Source of the DNA: Eumeta japonica
Lineage: Eukaryota; Arthropoda; Insecta; Lepidoptera; Psychidae
DNA length: 64,000 bases
Direction: 5' to 3'
Assembly: GCA_005406025.1 (NCBI GenBank)
Contig: BGZK01000013.1
Location: 868,001-932,000, forward strand
Shown here: piece by piece, positions 33,566 to 45,428 of the stretch
Position numbering within the stretch: the first letter of the stretch is position 1
Layout of the letters: each line of letters begins with the position of its first letter
Notes under the pieces: model-generated
The model's input: the letters and a program-made list of their open reading frames with translations, nothing else
Told to the model about the DNA's origin: nothing
Database searches by the model: none
Position numbers and translations under genes: made by a program

Positions 33566-36500
33566 CTGAAATACAAAATATCTGAATTAAAATTTATATT
33601 TCTGTATTCCAAGTTCATATGATTCCAAAAAAATCAAGGTGTACAAAATACGTTAGAATTCATTGAACGTTTGCTATATCTCTTATAACGAATCCCATTG
33701 TGCTCCTTTGTGAATGCAAAGGTACACGAATAAAATATTGAAGATCCCTTTCTATTGTTAGGATTCGCAGTAGAGGTTCTTGAATATGAAATATGTTTTT
33801 TTTTTCATGAAAGCGCACGCGTAACTGAAAAGACTGACTGATACAAATTCTCAGAGGGCAAAATAAACAGCTAAGTTTTAGGAATATTGCACGCCCATTT
33901 GCGACGCGAGAGCCCGGCTTTGAATCCCAGCATGTACTGCTGAATTTTCTTCTTGATCGCTTTATAAATAAAATTAAATAGAAATGTTAATTATTATTAA
34001 CTTATACGATGAAAGGAAATATCATCCAGGAAAGACAATATGCACATCCATAGACACTTGGCCCATTTGTATATGTATTTTGAAAAAGGTTAGAAAAGTT
34101 AATATCCAGTAATAATTTTTTAACAATTACAGTTTTTGACACTTTTTTTGATAGGTTTAAATGGGAGTGTTTCCAGGTAGAGCAAAATAAAGTAAACAGA
34201 CACAGTTACAGGTCTACCAAAGGTATAAAATCTTTCATACATTTCTTGATCGTTTAATCCTCTCATGCTCGTCGGATTAAAATGCTTCCAATTAAAAATC
34301 TTCTCTATTACTGATCTGAATAAGATTTTTTAATGCACACCCTCTACCCTTCAATGCCAAACTCTATCACGCAGATTTGTTTTCTATTTGTATAATTTTA
34401 ATAATCGCTACATTTTAGATATTATTGAAATACAACATACGCAATAAAACTAAATTTTCGGGATATTGTCAAAAAATTAAGATGAAGGAGAAATGGTACA
34501 CTGATGCAGTACAAAACCTATCCCAAACCTTGCATAACAGTCATCACATAAATACACCACCCTACTGATCGACAGCCAATAATACGAGAGGCGTTCATTA
34601 TAAAGTGCGAATAAGGTACAAACTCTTTGGTATCAGAAAAAGTAAACACTGGCTGGTAAAGGTGGAATAATGATTGGATTTTTAAAAAGCAAATAATTTG
34701 AATATCTTTTGATTATTTTTTTTTAATGGAAGTCTTTTATTTGCGGTAACGTCGTAGCGTGTTGTTAAAGATGCAAAAAATTGAATTGCGCGCGGTTATC
34801 AATTATCTGTTCTTGAAAAATTTATCAACACTAGCAGGATACTTTAGGAGTAAAAGCTTTGTCAGTTTTGTACCGAATTCAAACATGAAAGAACATCCAT
34901 CAAAGATGACTTCACTCCAGTCAAAAGGAGAAACATCAAAAGTCAAAAGAGGAACTCAAAAAATCATAAAGTTCAAGTCCAATAAATACAACACAGACGT
35001 GTAGATAAACTAGCTTCTAAAAAATATATCTTATTCTATAAAAATAAGCTCAAAGTTCAGGTAAAACCGAATAGTTTTTGAAGAAAAAAATATTGAAATT
35101 TGTGATGATGTACATTCTTTGTGCTTTGTGATTCAATAGTCCATTGAAGGAAAGTAAAAGCTTCGTGCAGTGTAGAATCATTTCTGGCGTGCTTTGAATT
35201 AAAAACACTTACATACATATAGACTCTTATTTGAAGGTCTGCTGATCCATACTTGTATTTAAGGAATTATTTCTATACATTCCCGCTTCGGCCAATTTTC
35301 GAGAGAAGTTCTGATCTAATGGAAAGTACGCGTTTGGTATCGAATGCAAACCTATGAATTAATTCAGCGTTGTTAACAGAAAAAAAAATTAAAATATTCA
35401 TCTTTAATTATGTTAATAATAATATGTTAAGATAATTAATTAATCGTTGTGATTGATTATTCATTATTATTCACAAAGTAATTTGGATGATTTACATTTT
35501 ACAAATTTAGCTTTAATGAGATTTCTTCCGAATGATTGTCCATATTTCATTTTTGATGGGATTTACGTTTTAAGTTTAAGAACTTTTTCATCTTGTGGTT
35601 GCATAGAACAAGACACTGATTGGATATTTTAAATGAAAATAGAAAATTTTTAACATCATGGGTTTTACAATAAATTAGTACATTGATATTAAAAAGAAAC
35701 CAGATATGATAAATAAAATTGAAATTGTATGAAAAACTGAAAAATTATGAGTGTTTATTTAATATTTCCTAATTTTTTCTTAGATAACGGTTGTGGAAAA
35801 CGTGTAAAATCATTGTGTGGCAATATTAATGATAGCATCGAGGAGCAACATTAGCAATAGGTACTTTTTTAAAATCAAAATCTGCAAAAAATATCTTGGT
35901 TTTTTCAAAGGTTATTAGAAAAATCAATTTCATATCGTTGTTTCACAATCGAAGCAATTTAAATTCAAAGAATGAAAAAGTTCGTTAGAATATCTAATTT
36001 TAGCTTGTAACTACTAAAACAAATAGTATTGAATATTTAATGTGATTGCTTTTATTTGCGTTTTTTTGACAAAAAAATATTTTGACAGAGCGCTCTACGT
36101 CAGATGATTTTTCTAATAGTATGAAGATCACTGATTGAAAAGGCATTACCAGGTGGATACCAGCCGTATTCGCTGGACGTAGTCCTGTACAAGGGATGCT
36201 GTTTATTGACTTGGCATCCGTAACCATTAAACCAATCTGTGAAAATGAAAAAATATACAAATAATTTATATCTTCTACAATAAAAATTTCAATCATTCAA
36301 ATAATTCCTGAATCGCCCTGACGTACATTTGAAACAACAAAAAAAAGAAAAACAATTTTATTGGTAAAGTTTCAAATTACGTCTTATTAATCAGTGGCAT
36401 TATAAAATTAAATTTCTATTCCATTCAGGGTATAATACCTCAAGTGTTCCAGGATATTGAAATACTGACCTTAAAATATTTAGAAAAAAAAAAAACAAGA

Positions 36501-39500
36501 ATGAGCATGAACTTCGCAAAGAGTCGACGGAATGCTGTCTAGGCCGACCCAATATGTTGGGGATCAAGTTTTTTTATCATTTCACTCCACACATAAGTTG
36601 GGAGAGTTAATTCTGTATCCAGAATGAGCAGATACGAGCTTAAATTGTTCACACCGATTCACTGTGTATTGGGATTGCAAATTAATTATGAATTCCCATA
36701 TCCCATTCCATTCATTCGCACATATAATAAAATAGTTACAACCCATTGACACATTTGGCTTTGATTACGGATCGGCTCGTTGCTTTCGTATTAGAAAGCA
36801 GGCGCTGAATCACCAGACTGTCAACCCTTCCTCACAATACATTGAATTTTTTTATATATACGACAATCATTTTAAAAAATTCAACTTCTCGATGAATTAT
36901 CAGGACGAAATCAATAAGTGCACATTAAAACATCTATAAATATAACCCGCATGGTTTAACCTCCATAGGCGTCAAGTTCATTGAAACAGGCACGATAATA
37001 TCTAGCTACATGTACTACAGTAGTTAACAACGTATTTGTATTCTGCGTCCTTCTCCACTTTGGAGAGTAGTAAGGTGGACCATAATCACTTTTATAGTCC
37101 CGAATTTCATCGACATTTTATTGTATCTCGAGTGTTTTAACGGCTTTAAGCGTTTTATTCCTCGAGTCAAGCCTGTCCGGATAGAATTTATTTCGAAAAC
37201 TCCTCGACATCTGTGAAACTTTTATTTTTTTTTCGCGATTTCATACTCGCGAGGTGAAAACAGAAACTTCATAATGAAACTGCGATGTCATTCTGTCCGT
37301 TCGTCTGTAGGTTACGGTCCATTTTTTCAGTGATTATATGCTGTAGTCATTATCGAAATGGAAAGGTCTAGATTGATCGTACGTAAACAATTCTGTGCCA
37401 AATCCAACCACGCGATATCAGTACAATGACTGAAGACCATAATTGAAACACGGGTAGCGCTTAAAAGAAATGTATTTATGTATACTACACTGACTAGCTT
37501 ATTACAAGAGGTCATTTTTGAAGAGAATCGAATCGGATACGTCTTTCGTTAAATAAGCCATCGTGGCTCGTCTAAAAAAAGACTTATTTTGATTTTACGG
37601 TCTATACTTTTTGTATGACGACGGATTCATTAACTTCAAATTTGACATGTATGTTATCATCATAACATGCATGTCACACAAATCATTTCGCAATACGAGC
37701 ACTATTCTGGAATTATTGAGATACTTGCAAAACCCCAGTTTTGCCGCGGTTATGATTTAGTATGCGTATAAGTCCGCTTCACTATAAAAACGCGTGCAGT
37801 ACTTACTCACTTTCCGCTTTTTCAAACGTAGGTGTCGTAAGTGTGTTTCTATTAAAAAAGTAATGTATTGTTTTGGAACAAGAGCACCGGCGAGCTTATG
37901 ATATTAAGGTTGGTTTAAGTATATCCGAAGAGCAATGTATGCAGCGGCTACAGTCAGCGTTTAATAATGACGCGTCATTTTGAGCCACAGAATTTTGATG
38001 GTTTAGAGAATTTCGTAATGTTTGCAGCTCACTTCAAGATGGACAACATACGGGAGGGCTTGATTTAACAGTCACTTCAAAATATGTTGAACGTGTTTGT
38101 AAAATATAAATAGATTAAGTAGGTTTAGGTAGGTATTAAGCTAAATTATGTGCATATAGTAGATACGTGTAAATACGTGTAGTAGATAGGTTAAATAAGG
38201 TTTTTTGTTTATTTTTATTTAGTTATTACAACGATTATTATGTACATATTTTATTTTAAAACGTTTTTTTTGTGTTAAAAATCTAAGTTTGACTTTTTTT
38301 TTTCTTTTTAGTGAATTCCTTATATATTTTTGAAGTAGATTCAATTTTTTTTTATTATTTCAGTTTTCTCTTTTTAGTGTTAGATATTTACTCAATAAAT
38401 TACGCAGTTATTTTATTAAGTATTACAGTGGGTAGACCAAGCATAGATGCAGCCCGTATGAGGAAAAATAGAAATAAGAAACAATGATTGAAAATAAGGA
38501 ACGATTAGCAAAAAATCGTAAGAAGAATGCTGTATCTCGTTCCCACGAATCACTTTTGGCTCGAAATGAAAGGCTATCGCAAATGAGAAATTATATTCGT
38601 TCCCAATTATTATCACAGGAGTCTCAAAATGAAAGAATCAATCAACTTAATCGTATCCATGAACGTTCAGTCTGTAAGTCGACTGAGGAGCGCCAGCATC
38701 TCCTAGATGCTATACGAAACCGCTTAACTAATGACACTCCTGAACAGCGTCAACGTCGACTCGATGTTATTAACGAACGCATTAGAACAGAACTTCCTTC
38801 TCGATGTACGCAAACACCGGCTGCGGTAAGAGAGCGTAATTATAAAATGTTGAGCGTTGAAAATGAGGAACAGAGACAAAACCGCTTGGCGAACATGCGT
38901 GAGACCCAACGTCGAAATCGGTTTCTTGGCAAGGATGAGTTTTATATCTGCCATTAATGTTTTTACCAACGTGCCTTGTAGTATCTGTAAAAAAATATTC
39001 CATCCTAAGTTGAGATGCCATTGGCAAACTTCATTTCGACAAGATTTGCTACCTACCGATTTGGTAGAAATGAATAAAATTGTGACGTGTTCTCGATGGT
39101 CTGCTAACATTAAAAAACGTAAAGTCCCTTCCCAAATCTATTGGAACAAAATGAACGTCACGTCTATATCTAGCGAGTTTTTTTTTTGTAAAAATATGTG
39201 AAAAACTTTGTACGTGCCTTTGAAATATGAGGGTTTTCCGCGATTTCCCTAGATTCCACAGTCAGATCCTGATTTAGTTTCAATGAGTTCATCTCGGAAA
39301 TGCATTCTTTCGAATAAAAAAAGAATTTTAAAAATCGGTCCACAATTGACGGAGAAATTGGTGAAAATACATTAAAAAAAACAGTCGAACATAGAACCTC
39401 CTTCTTTTTTGCAGTCGGTTAATTAAAAGATGACAATCGATGCACATACCACACGACTCAGAATACTTTTAGGATTGTATCCGTAGCGGTGAATAAGATC

Positions 39501-41980
39501 TTGTATGATGAATTAGAAATGAAAAAGATTTTTCTCGTTGGGTTCTATATCATTTTACACAGCATCAAAAATCCGAGCGTGTACGAATCAGCCGATTGAC
39601 ATTTATAGTTATTGAATAAACGTGGTCATTGTATAATGCCTAAAAGTGTAATAGAGGACGAAACATACATTCCGTTTTATGGCTTACCTACGCGTCGGGA
39701 AAGTAGGGTATGGGTGCATAAATATAATTCAATGGCAACCGTCGTGAAAAAAATACGTGCAATGAAAAAAATTATGTATACCGTGTCTTTTAGAAGTACA
39801 TGCTTGGTAAAAACTTGGTTAAATTAAAAGGACAAAGAACTGTTACGTCAGCCTGATACACATAACTGCTTAACAGAAGTTCTCCAAACTCTTAGAATTA
39901 GAGGCTTGATGCTGCACCATGGCAATGCATTCTTCATATCGTTGCGTTCACTGTCAAATTTTTGAAGCAAAATGACTTTGTAGTCTTAGGGCATCCGTTT
40001 TATGCATCGGATCTTACAATATGTGGCTATTGGTTGTTTTTTTAATCAAAAAAATACCATGGTCGCCGTTTTACATCATAAAATGGAATCGAATTCGCTA
40101 TTACTGCGTATTTTGCACTCTATTTATGTAAACGAGTAGTGCCATGCTTTCCGATTGTGGGAAACTAGCCTCCAATAGTTAATTGATGTTGAAAGAGACT
40201 ACTTTGAACATATGTAAATCTGGTATGCCTTGTTTACATAGTTTTCCTGTATCTCAATAATTTTGGAGTGGCATTTATACCTACTGGTAATGACAAAATC
40301 TCAAATCTTTTTAGGATTAAACATGAAACATTTTAGGAGAAGTCATTAGGGTAGCACACATTGGTGACTCTTGTGGACTTGCGGGTGCCCATGGGCGATG
40401 ATGACCATCCACTTCCTCCTGGACTACATCCTCGTTTGCCCCTTAAAAATCTGATAAAATAATTAAAAACATGATAATCTTATGGTATACATAACTCTTG
40501 AGATATAATTTGCAAGATTCGCTTTAAATATTAAAAATCAATATTTAACTATACTTCAGTCTTATTAGTTTTTTGACTTATGCTCGTAAAGTGGCCGGGT
40601 CAAATGATCCGAATTAATTCGTGTTGCTGAAGGTCTTTTAATTTTTTCAGGAAAACAAAACTTAGTTTCAGTGACTTATAGCTTCTGAAAAATATAAAAT
40701 GTCTTTCATTTAAAATTATATCCTAATTTTTCACCAAATACGCGACATGAGTTATTTAAACAATAAAGAGAGTAGAAAATATTAAATGTTTTTCTCTAAA
40801 TCGTTTTGATTTATATTTGTAACATCTATATATATACTTATACTGCCCAATATAATACATTTGTAGTTGCGGTTGATCTAGAAGTACGTCCTCGTATTTT
40901 ATCGCAACCCACCTACTGAAGATTAGTATAGTGAATACCTCTTTTAATAAACTACTTATGTGTATATCGCTTACGCAAATAAAAGGGGCCTATATCCCAT
41001 AAACATATTACTTTCAATTTATACTATATCCAATACCTATACGTGTATTAATGAGGTAGCTTGGATCCATCGATGAACCTATTTGGAGTTGAATAAAAGG
41101 CTGAACCGAAATCTATATTGGGATCGGAAACGGGAACTAGGATCGAAATATAAAGCGGGACCGAGATCAGGATCACGGCTGCGACAGCCCGATCGGTCGA
41201 TATGAAAGACGAAAGAATTCATTCTATGTCCACGTGGGTAGAGCCACGAATGAATATGCAGTAGATTCAAAACAAATTGGCTGTGACAGACAGACACATG
41301 GGTGATCCTATAAGGGATTCATTTTTTTTGGAGCTACGAGACCCTAAAAAGCATATATACAGTACTTATATGCTTCTTTATATATAAACGTAGAGAGTCT
41401 CAAGTATTTATACTTTTTCAGTTATAATTTTGAAGAGAAATGCATACAAAAATGTTTTAAAGTTACATCTGTTAAAATATTGAAATAAAACATCAAAACC
41501 GTAAAGGTCTAAAAAATACGAACTAAGCTGAGGAAATAAACATTAATAGTTTTATAAATACACAATATTATATATTCTTATAATGTAGTTTATTACAGTT
41601 GTGCATAAGATTCATTAGGTGGAAAAATAAAACTTTATTCAATAAAAAATAATAATGTCCCGGAAGCATCTTAATTCACAACGAAAACTAATAATATTAC
41701 ATCCACAAATAATCGTTGTTAGTTATTGCATCGTATGTTTGTAATAATAATTAAGAAACATTTATTGTTAATTTGCAATTTGTACGCATTGTATATTAAA
41801 ACATGATTACTCACGCGGATGTTCGAAGCGTTTAGGCAAATTGCAAGTTGTAAAGAAATCTGAAGTTTTCGGTTCCGACTTCTTAATCTCTTCCTGGAGA
41901 CTCGCCCTGCTTACGGACGCGGCTGAGCAGTACCCTGGCTGATGTTCTCCGTTGTCTTCTCGATTTTCGATTTCGTTCAT
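33444..41980 (-). CDS. PIERCE1-like: PIERCE1/2-like ciliary microtubule inner protein with two alternative last exons
   Basis: Exons on the minus strand are 41980-41815, 36236-36150, then either 35351-35227 or 33565-33444. Products are 125 and 124 residues, close to the known 120-140. Family blocks in order are TSDFFTTCNLPKRFEHP, WFNGYG, HPLYRTTSSEYGWYPP, and FTGKLAKAGMYRNYGLNT or FSRKLAEAGMYRNNSLNT. They follow the vertebrate PIERCE (C9orf116/C15orf65) order: LP.RF..P..F.GY, P.Y.T.N..YG, F...L...GMYR..GLNT. Known members sit inside ciliary doublet microtubules, so here sperm flagella and sensory cilia are expected. Every junction is phase 1. Which vertebrate paralogue it matches is unresolved. 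It lies opposite to synapsin and to the 45 kb gene. Confidence 0.88.
35227..35351 (-). CDS. PIERCE1-like: PIERCE-like last exon, proximal copy
   Basis: The acceptor is TTCATAG|GTTTGC. It encodes LHSIPNAYFPLDQNF, SRKLAEAGMYRNNSLNT and SMDQQTFK before TAA. It enters in the same phase as the distal copy, so either can join the previous exon. The nearest clear AATAAA is about 490 nt downstream (34741-34736). Confidence 0.85.
36150..36236 (-). CDS. PIERCE1-like: PIERCE-like middle exon
   Basis: The acceptor is TTCACAG|ATTGGT and the donor CCACCTG|GTAATG. It encodes WFNGYGCQVNKQ and HPLYRTTSSEYGWYPP, phase 1 in and out. Confidence 0.87.
37868..38110 (+). pseudogene. mariner N-terminal fragment (left part)
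   Basis: It encodes LSISEEQCMQRLQSAFNNDA, WFREFRN, SSLQDGQHTGG and LTVTSKYVER, the N-terminal HTH region of a mariner transposase. It belongs to a different subfamily from the 13.2 kb copy. It stops abruptly and is followed by a Helitron piece. It lies antisense in the PIERCE-like first intron. Confidence 0.7.
38484..39201 (+). pseudogene. Helitron Rep-helicase N-terminal fragment
   Basis: An Arg/Glu/Gln-rich repetitive region comes first (blocks such as ERLSQMRN, TEERQHLLDAIRNRL, EQRQRRLDVI, EEQRQNRLANMRETQ). After a frameshift near 38.93 kb it reads AINVFTNVPCSICKKIFHP, LLPTDLVEMNKIVTCSRW and KKRKVPSQIYWNKMNV. This is the Cys-rich segment seen ahead of the Rep domain in animal Helitrons. 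No Rep HUH motif follows. Confidence 0.75.
39225..39422 (-). repeat. Lepidopteran interspersed-repeat remnant
   Basis: Read on the minus strand it begins TTAACCGACTGCAAAAAAGA and continues through GGAGGTTCTATG and a stretch ending ACCGATTTTTAAAATTC. I recall this as a widespread moth/butterfly repeat. Boundaries are approximate. Confidence 0.45.
39612..40215 (+). pseudogene. mariner C-terminal fragment (right part)
   Basis: The blocks DETYIPFYGLPTRRESRVWV, VVKKIRAMKKIMYTVSFRST and LRIRGLMLHHGNAF lead to VLGHPFYASDLTI and CGYWLFF. These correspond to the catalytic half: the GDES-like Asp region, LHHDNA, and HPPYSPDL..CDFWLF. Frameshifts are present. With the fragment at 37.9 kb it probably formed one element. 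Confidence 0.75.
40365..40450 (+). repeat. LINE 3' tail fragment
   Basis: TTGCGGGTGCCCATGGGCGA, then GACCATCCACTTCCTCC and CTCGTTTGCCCC, matches the tail type also seen at 33.1 kb (plus) and 63.4 kb (minus). Confidence 0.6.
41085..41265 (+). mobile_element. Non-autonomous Helitron end with hexamer array
   Basis: Degenerate six-base units (GATCGG, AAACGG, GAACTA and similar) lead to GTCCACGTGGGTAGAGCCACG, the decayed 3' hairpin. The same arrangement recurs at 43.1, 52.7 and 61.8 kb. No protein is encoded. Confidence 0.55.
41815..41980 (-). CDS. PIERCE1-like: PIERCE-like first coding exon
   Basis: The ATG is at 41980 (minus). The 55 codons end in EPKTSDFFTTCNLPKRFEHP and the donor is CCGC|GTGAGT. 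A charged N-terminal stretch (MNEIENREDNGEHQPGYCSA) precedes the conserved block. The codon split by the intron becomes His. Confidence 0.87.
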
Positions 41981-42098
41981 TTCTTAATAAGCTTAAATTT
42001 AATATGAAGACCGTTATAGAAGAACAGAAGGGTGCAGATTTTAAATTAAAAGCCGCAACTCGCTTTATCAAATTTAGTATCGATTTTCACTTTACACT

Positions 42099-42112
42099 GT
42101 AACCATGGTAAC
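42099..42112. promoter_or_regulatory. Palindromic X-box (RFX-type site)
   Basis: GTAACCATGGTAAC is a perfect palindrome fitting the RFX X-box (GTNRCC, spacer 0-3, RGYAAC). It lies 118 bp upstream of the PIERCE-like ATG. RFX factors drive many ciliary genes through X-boxes at this distance. Function here is inferred. Confidence 0.65.
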
Positions 42113-45100
42113 GTATTCTTTGAGTATCGCGCAGTTCGACGAGAGCCAGTATCTGCCAGATTACCGGAAAATTACTCGTAACTATAAAGGGGTAGGAACG
42201 GCAATGGGTTCAATCTAATAATCTTTTTTCTTTACAATGACCTTACAATTTAAGTTCTCAGAAACGTGAATATCGCGTCCTATAATTGAATTTCCTCGTG
42301 GCTCCGCCAATAATAAATTTCTTAGTACTAGGTAATGCTTATTCTGTTGTATATACATACTTCCTTAAGAATACCCAGAAACGTAAATACATTAGTTATT
42401 GTACAGAAAAAGCACTTTTTACTTTGATTTGCTTAAATAAATGCTGATTGTTCCCTTTTCATCAAAATTGCAAATTTAAAAAATCATTTAGAGGATTAGA
42501 GTTAGGTATTTTCATTTTTTATAGAGTTAACTAATAAATGCTTGATGTTATTGTTTAACATTTACGCGAAGTATCTCTTAAGTCTATATATATATTTTCT
42601 GCTCTCATAAAAATCAATATTTGTTCGTTTGTCGTATCGTTCATCTGATTGAAATAAAATTTGGTGCACATTATTCCTATTGAAAAAAAATATAAGGATA
42701 ACGTTAATCTTATTAAATATATCTGTGAGGCATAATTTATGCACGATGTCTATTAAAAAAGTGAGTCGCAAAGCAATGCATGCCGCACACAGCTAATATA
42801 TTTACATTAATAGAAATATGAAATGTTGTCTGTTTGTTTGTCATCGAATCAGACTTAAGCAGTTGACCATATACTAATAAAATTTTGCATAATGGAAGAG
42901 TAGATGTTTTCGAATAGGAAATGGTTACTTTTTATAAAAAAAAATTTTTTTCATAAATATCGGGAAAATGGTAATTGAAGTCCGCTTTTTTCACCCATAG
43001 AAGACTACACTATACCCGAGTAACATTCTATACCTTATTATGACATATTAATATTTTCCTCAATTTTGTTCCATTGTGAACCTGACTGAAAGTGGACATG
43101 AAATGAAAAGGGGGGATGGGAACTGAATCGAGAGCCGAACCGTGAACGGAATCGAGAACGGACCAGAATTAAAAAAACAGATCAGTATTAGAAACAAGCC
43201 CTTGACCAAAATAATACAGGATTAGAAACAAGCCCTTGACTGGAATCAAAATTAAAAGTAATACCGAGATTGAGGATGGAACCGAGAGCGTAATTGACAG
43301 CAAGATCGGTCGATATAAAAGATGAAGGGATTCATTTTATACCCAAGTGGGTGAAGCTGAAAGCGGAAGATAGTATATTGTAAAAATAGAATAAGTTTAA
43401 TTTGTATTAACATCAGAAAAATTATAATTGGAAAAACGCGAAAAAACTTAAAGTGCAAAGTTTAACAATCATTACTAAATTTTAACTTAGGTCCAGCAAT
43501 GTAAGCGGGAAATGGGTAGTCTGGAATAATTTTATATTGACTGGTTGTTTACATATGAATCTTAGTAATAACTTTGTCAAAGTCATTTCTCGTAACTTAC
43601 CGAAAGTTTAAAGTTTATCTAAACGACATTTTTTGTATCACAAACGCGTTTCTTTTTGACTTCTCATGAAAATTAAGCTAAAGTAATCTTATGTCTGACT
43701 GAAAGAAAAAAAAAAAGACCTTCTTTTGCCACGAAGGCAATTAAAAAATATTACATTTAAAATATATATTGATTTAAATCTATTTAAATAGTGGGTGTCT
43801 ATCTCAATTTCTCATCAGTTAATTGCAATCCATTCAACTCCGTCACGAGTAATATAAAAATATACAGAACAACGTTGTAATTCAAATATTTAGATGTGGC
43901 TTAAGGTCAAAACTAACAAGCAGATAACATCTCACTTGTGTATTTTAACTTAATAGTTAGGTAACGTTGACTACTGTTAAATTTATTATGCTAATAATAG
44001 CGTATTATTATTTGATATTTCCATAAAAAAATAACAGATTTTGATATGTATTATAACTGCGTAAACAAATGAAATATTATTATCGCTATTCAGCTAATGC
44101 CCGAGGTCGAACTGTAGTGTGTTCACTAGCGATGAGTTACTATGAAATTGTTGAACAGATTGTATTTATCGCTTAGTTTATTTTATTCAAACAGCAAGTT
44201 AACCGTCACCTGAAAGGTCGCTAAATTCACATTCTAAATACACATTCTTGGGTATATCATATGTCAATTGACAACCAAATATCAGTTCATAGCCGAATGT
44301 CAGTTGGGAACTCTGGATGGCCATTATAGATCTCACCCCAATGAACTCCAAACGGAGAATCAAGTTTTCTAAATAATATCTAACATCTAAATAACATGTA
44401 TTAAAATAGAAAGGTTTATAAAGAGTTCCTTTAGTTCTCTGTAAATGACAGTTTTAAAGTGTACCAACAAACGCATTTAGTAAACGTTATCTCTAAAACC
44501 CACCTGGTTACCGAGTACTTTTCTTAAAATAGTGCCCATTGGGCGTAAACACATACAAAAAATATGAAAGAAACATAAAATTAGATGAAATCGACTGATA
44601 CAGACAGGATTATATTATATTACATAACAAAATAATAATAATAATAGCTGTTAAAAAATCTTTGATACCTTTATATATTTTATATTAGGTTGCTGTCGTA
44701 TATATACTCTATCGGATCAATTGTAAGATAAGAAAATAATTGCACTTCTTTTTTTTTTAATAATTTTCAAAACTTTCAATTACATAATGATATAAAAAGT
44801 AGTTTAACACACATTAATACAAACATATTAGCATGCGATTAGATCATTGCGAGTATTTTATTCAGGTTTTCATTTATTGTATTCATGTTTTCATTTGAAA
44901 AAAAAAACCAGTCGTTTTACATTAGAATGCGTAGTGGGTTATAGGTTTTATTCATTCGGCATGCATTCGGAGGAATATATTAACCGCTTATCGGTGCTAT
45001 CGGGACGGCAAACGAGTGGGAGTCATCATTTGTCACGCTCCAGTCGCTACGGGCTACCGCTTAGCTTCTACCTACTTGCCCCTTTTAAATTCAATTATAC

Positions 45101-45230
45101 GATTCGAATACGGCTCGTCGGTTTTAAAAATATACAAGTCAGTGTTTTGACAACATACGAAACTTTTCATGTACGGTATAATGTTTTTGCGAACCTTAAA
45201 ATATAATAACTCCGAAAATGCGTGACGTAC
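42113..45230. other. Intergenic region between divergent genes
   Basis: It separates the PIERCE-like gene (minus) from the 45.2 kb gene (plus). It contains a non-autonomous Helitron (43.06-43.37 kb) and otherwise AT-rich DNA. A more GC-rich patch at 44.93-45.08 kb may be 5' UTR or promoter of the gene to the right. Confidence 0.45.
43060..43373 (+). mobile_element. Non-autonomous Helitron copy with hexamer array
   Basis: Hexamer-like units (GAATCG, AGAGCC, GAACCG, TGAACG, GAATCG, AGAACG) run through 43.12-43.17 kb. A 34-bp partial duplication carries ATTAGAAACAAGCCCTTGAC twice (43.19-43.24 kb). A decayed 3' hairpin ends in ATAG before T, where CTAG is expected. Confidence 0.6.
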
Positions 45231-45428
45231 ATGAAGATGGAAACGATAAAGTATGTCCAACAACCCATAAATTTGAAAGTCGTAAAGTACGAACTGAATA
45301 TATCACCGCCCAGAGCTTTGAACCCGACGACGGTCAGAAAAGGTAGAAAATTAAGAATACCTGAAGTGAAACACAGCCGAAGAGAGTCCTTTGTACCTTC
45401 GCCTCCGCCTATTAAGAGTTGTTCAAGG
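45231..45428 (+). CDS. 45 kb gene, exon 1
   Basis: The frame is closed by TAA at 45207. The first ATG is at 45231, and a second with better context is at 45237 (GAAGATGG). The donor is TCAAGG|GTGAGC, phase 0. It encodes YVQQPINLKVVKYELNISPP, then basic sequence and SFVPSPPPIKSCSR. Confidence 0.6.

Noticed and set aside
36000..36296. Minus-strand 98-residue frame over the PIERCE-like middle exon
   Set aside because: Wrong frame; the splice-consistent frame gives HPLYRTTSSEYGWYPP.
41883..42071. Minus-strand Arg-rich frame over PIERCE-like exon 1
   Set aside because: Shadow frame; the ATG at 41980 in another frame gives the conserved PIERCE block and a phase-correct donor.
44847..45206. 119-residue plus-strand frame just upstream of the 45 kb gene
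   Set aside because: No motif or splice support; more likely promoter or 5' UTR sequence.
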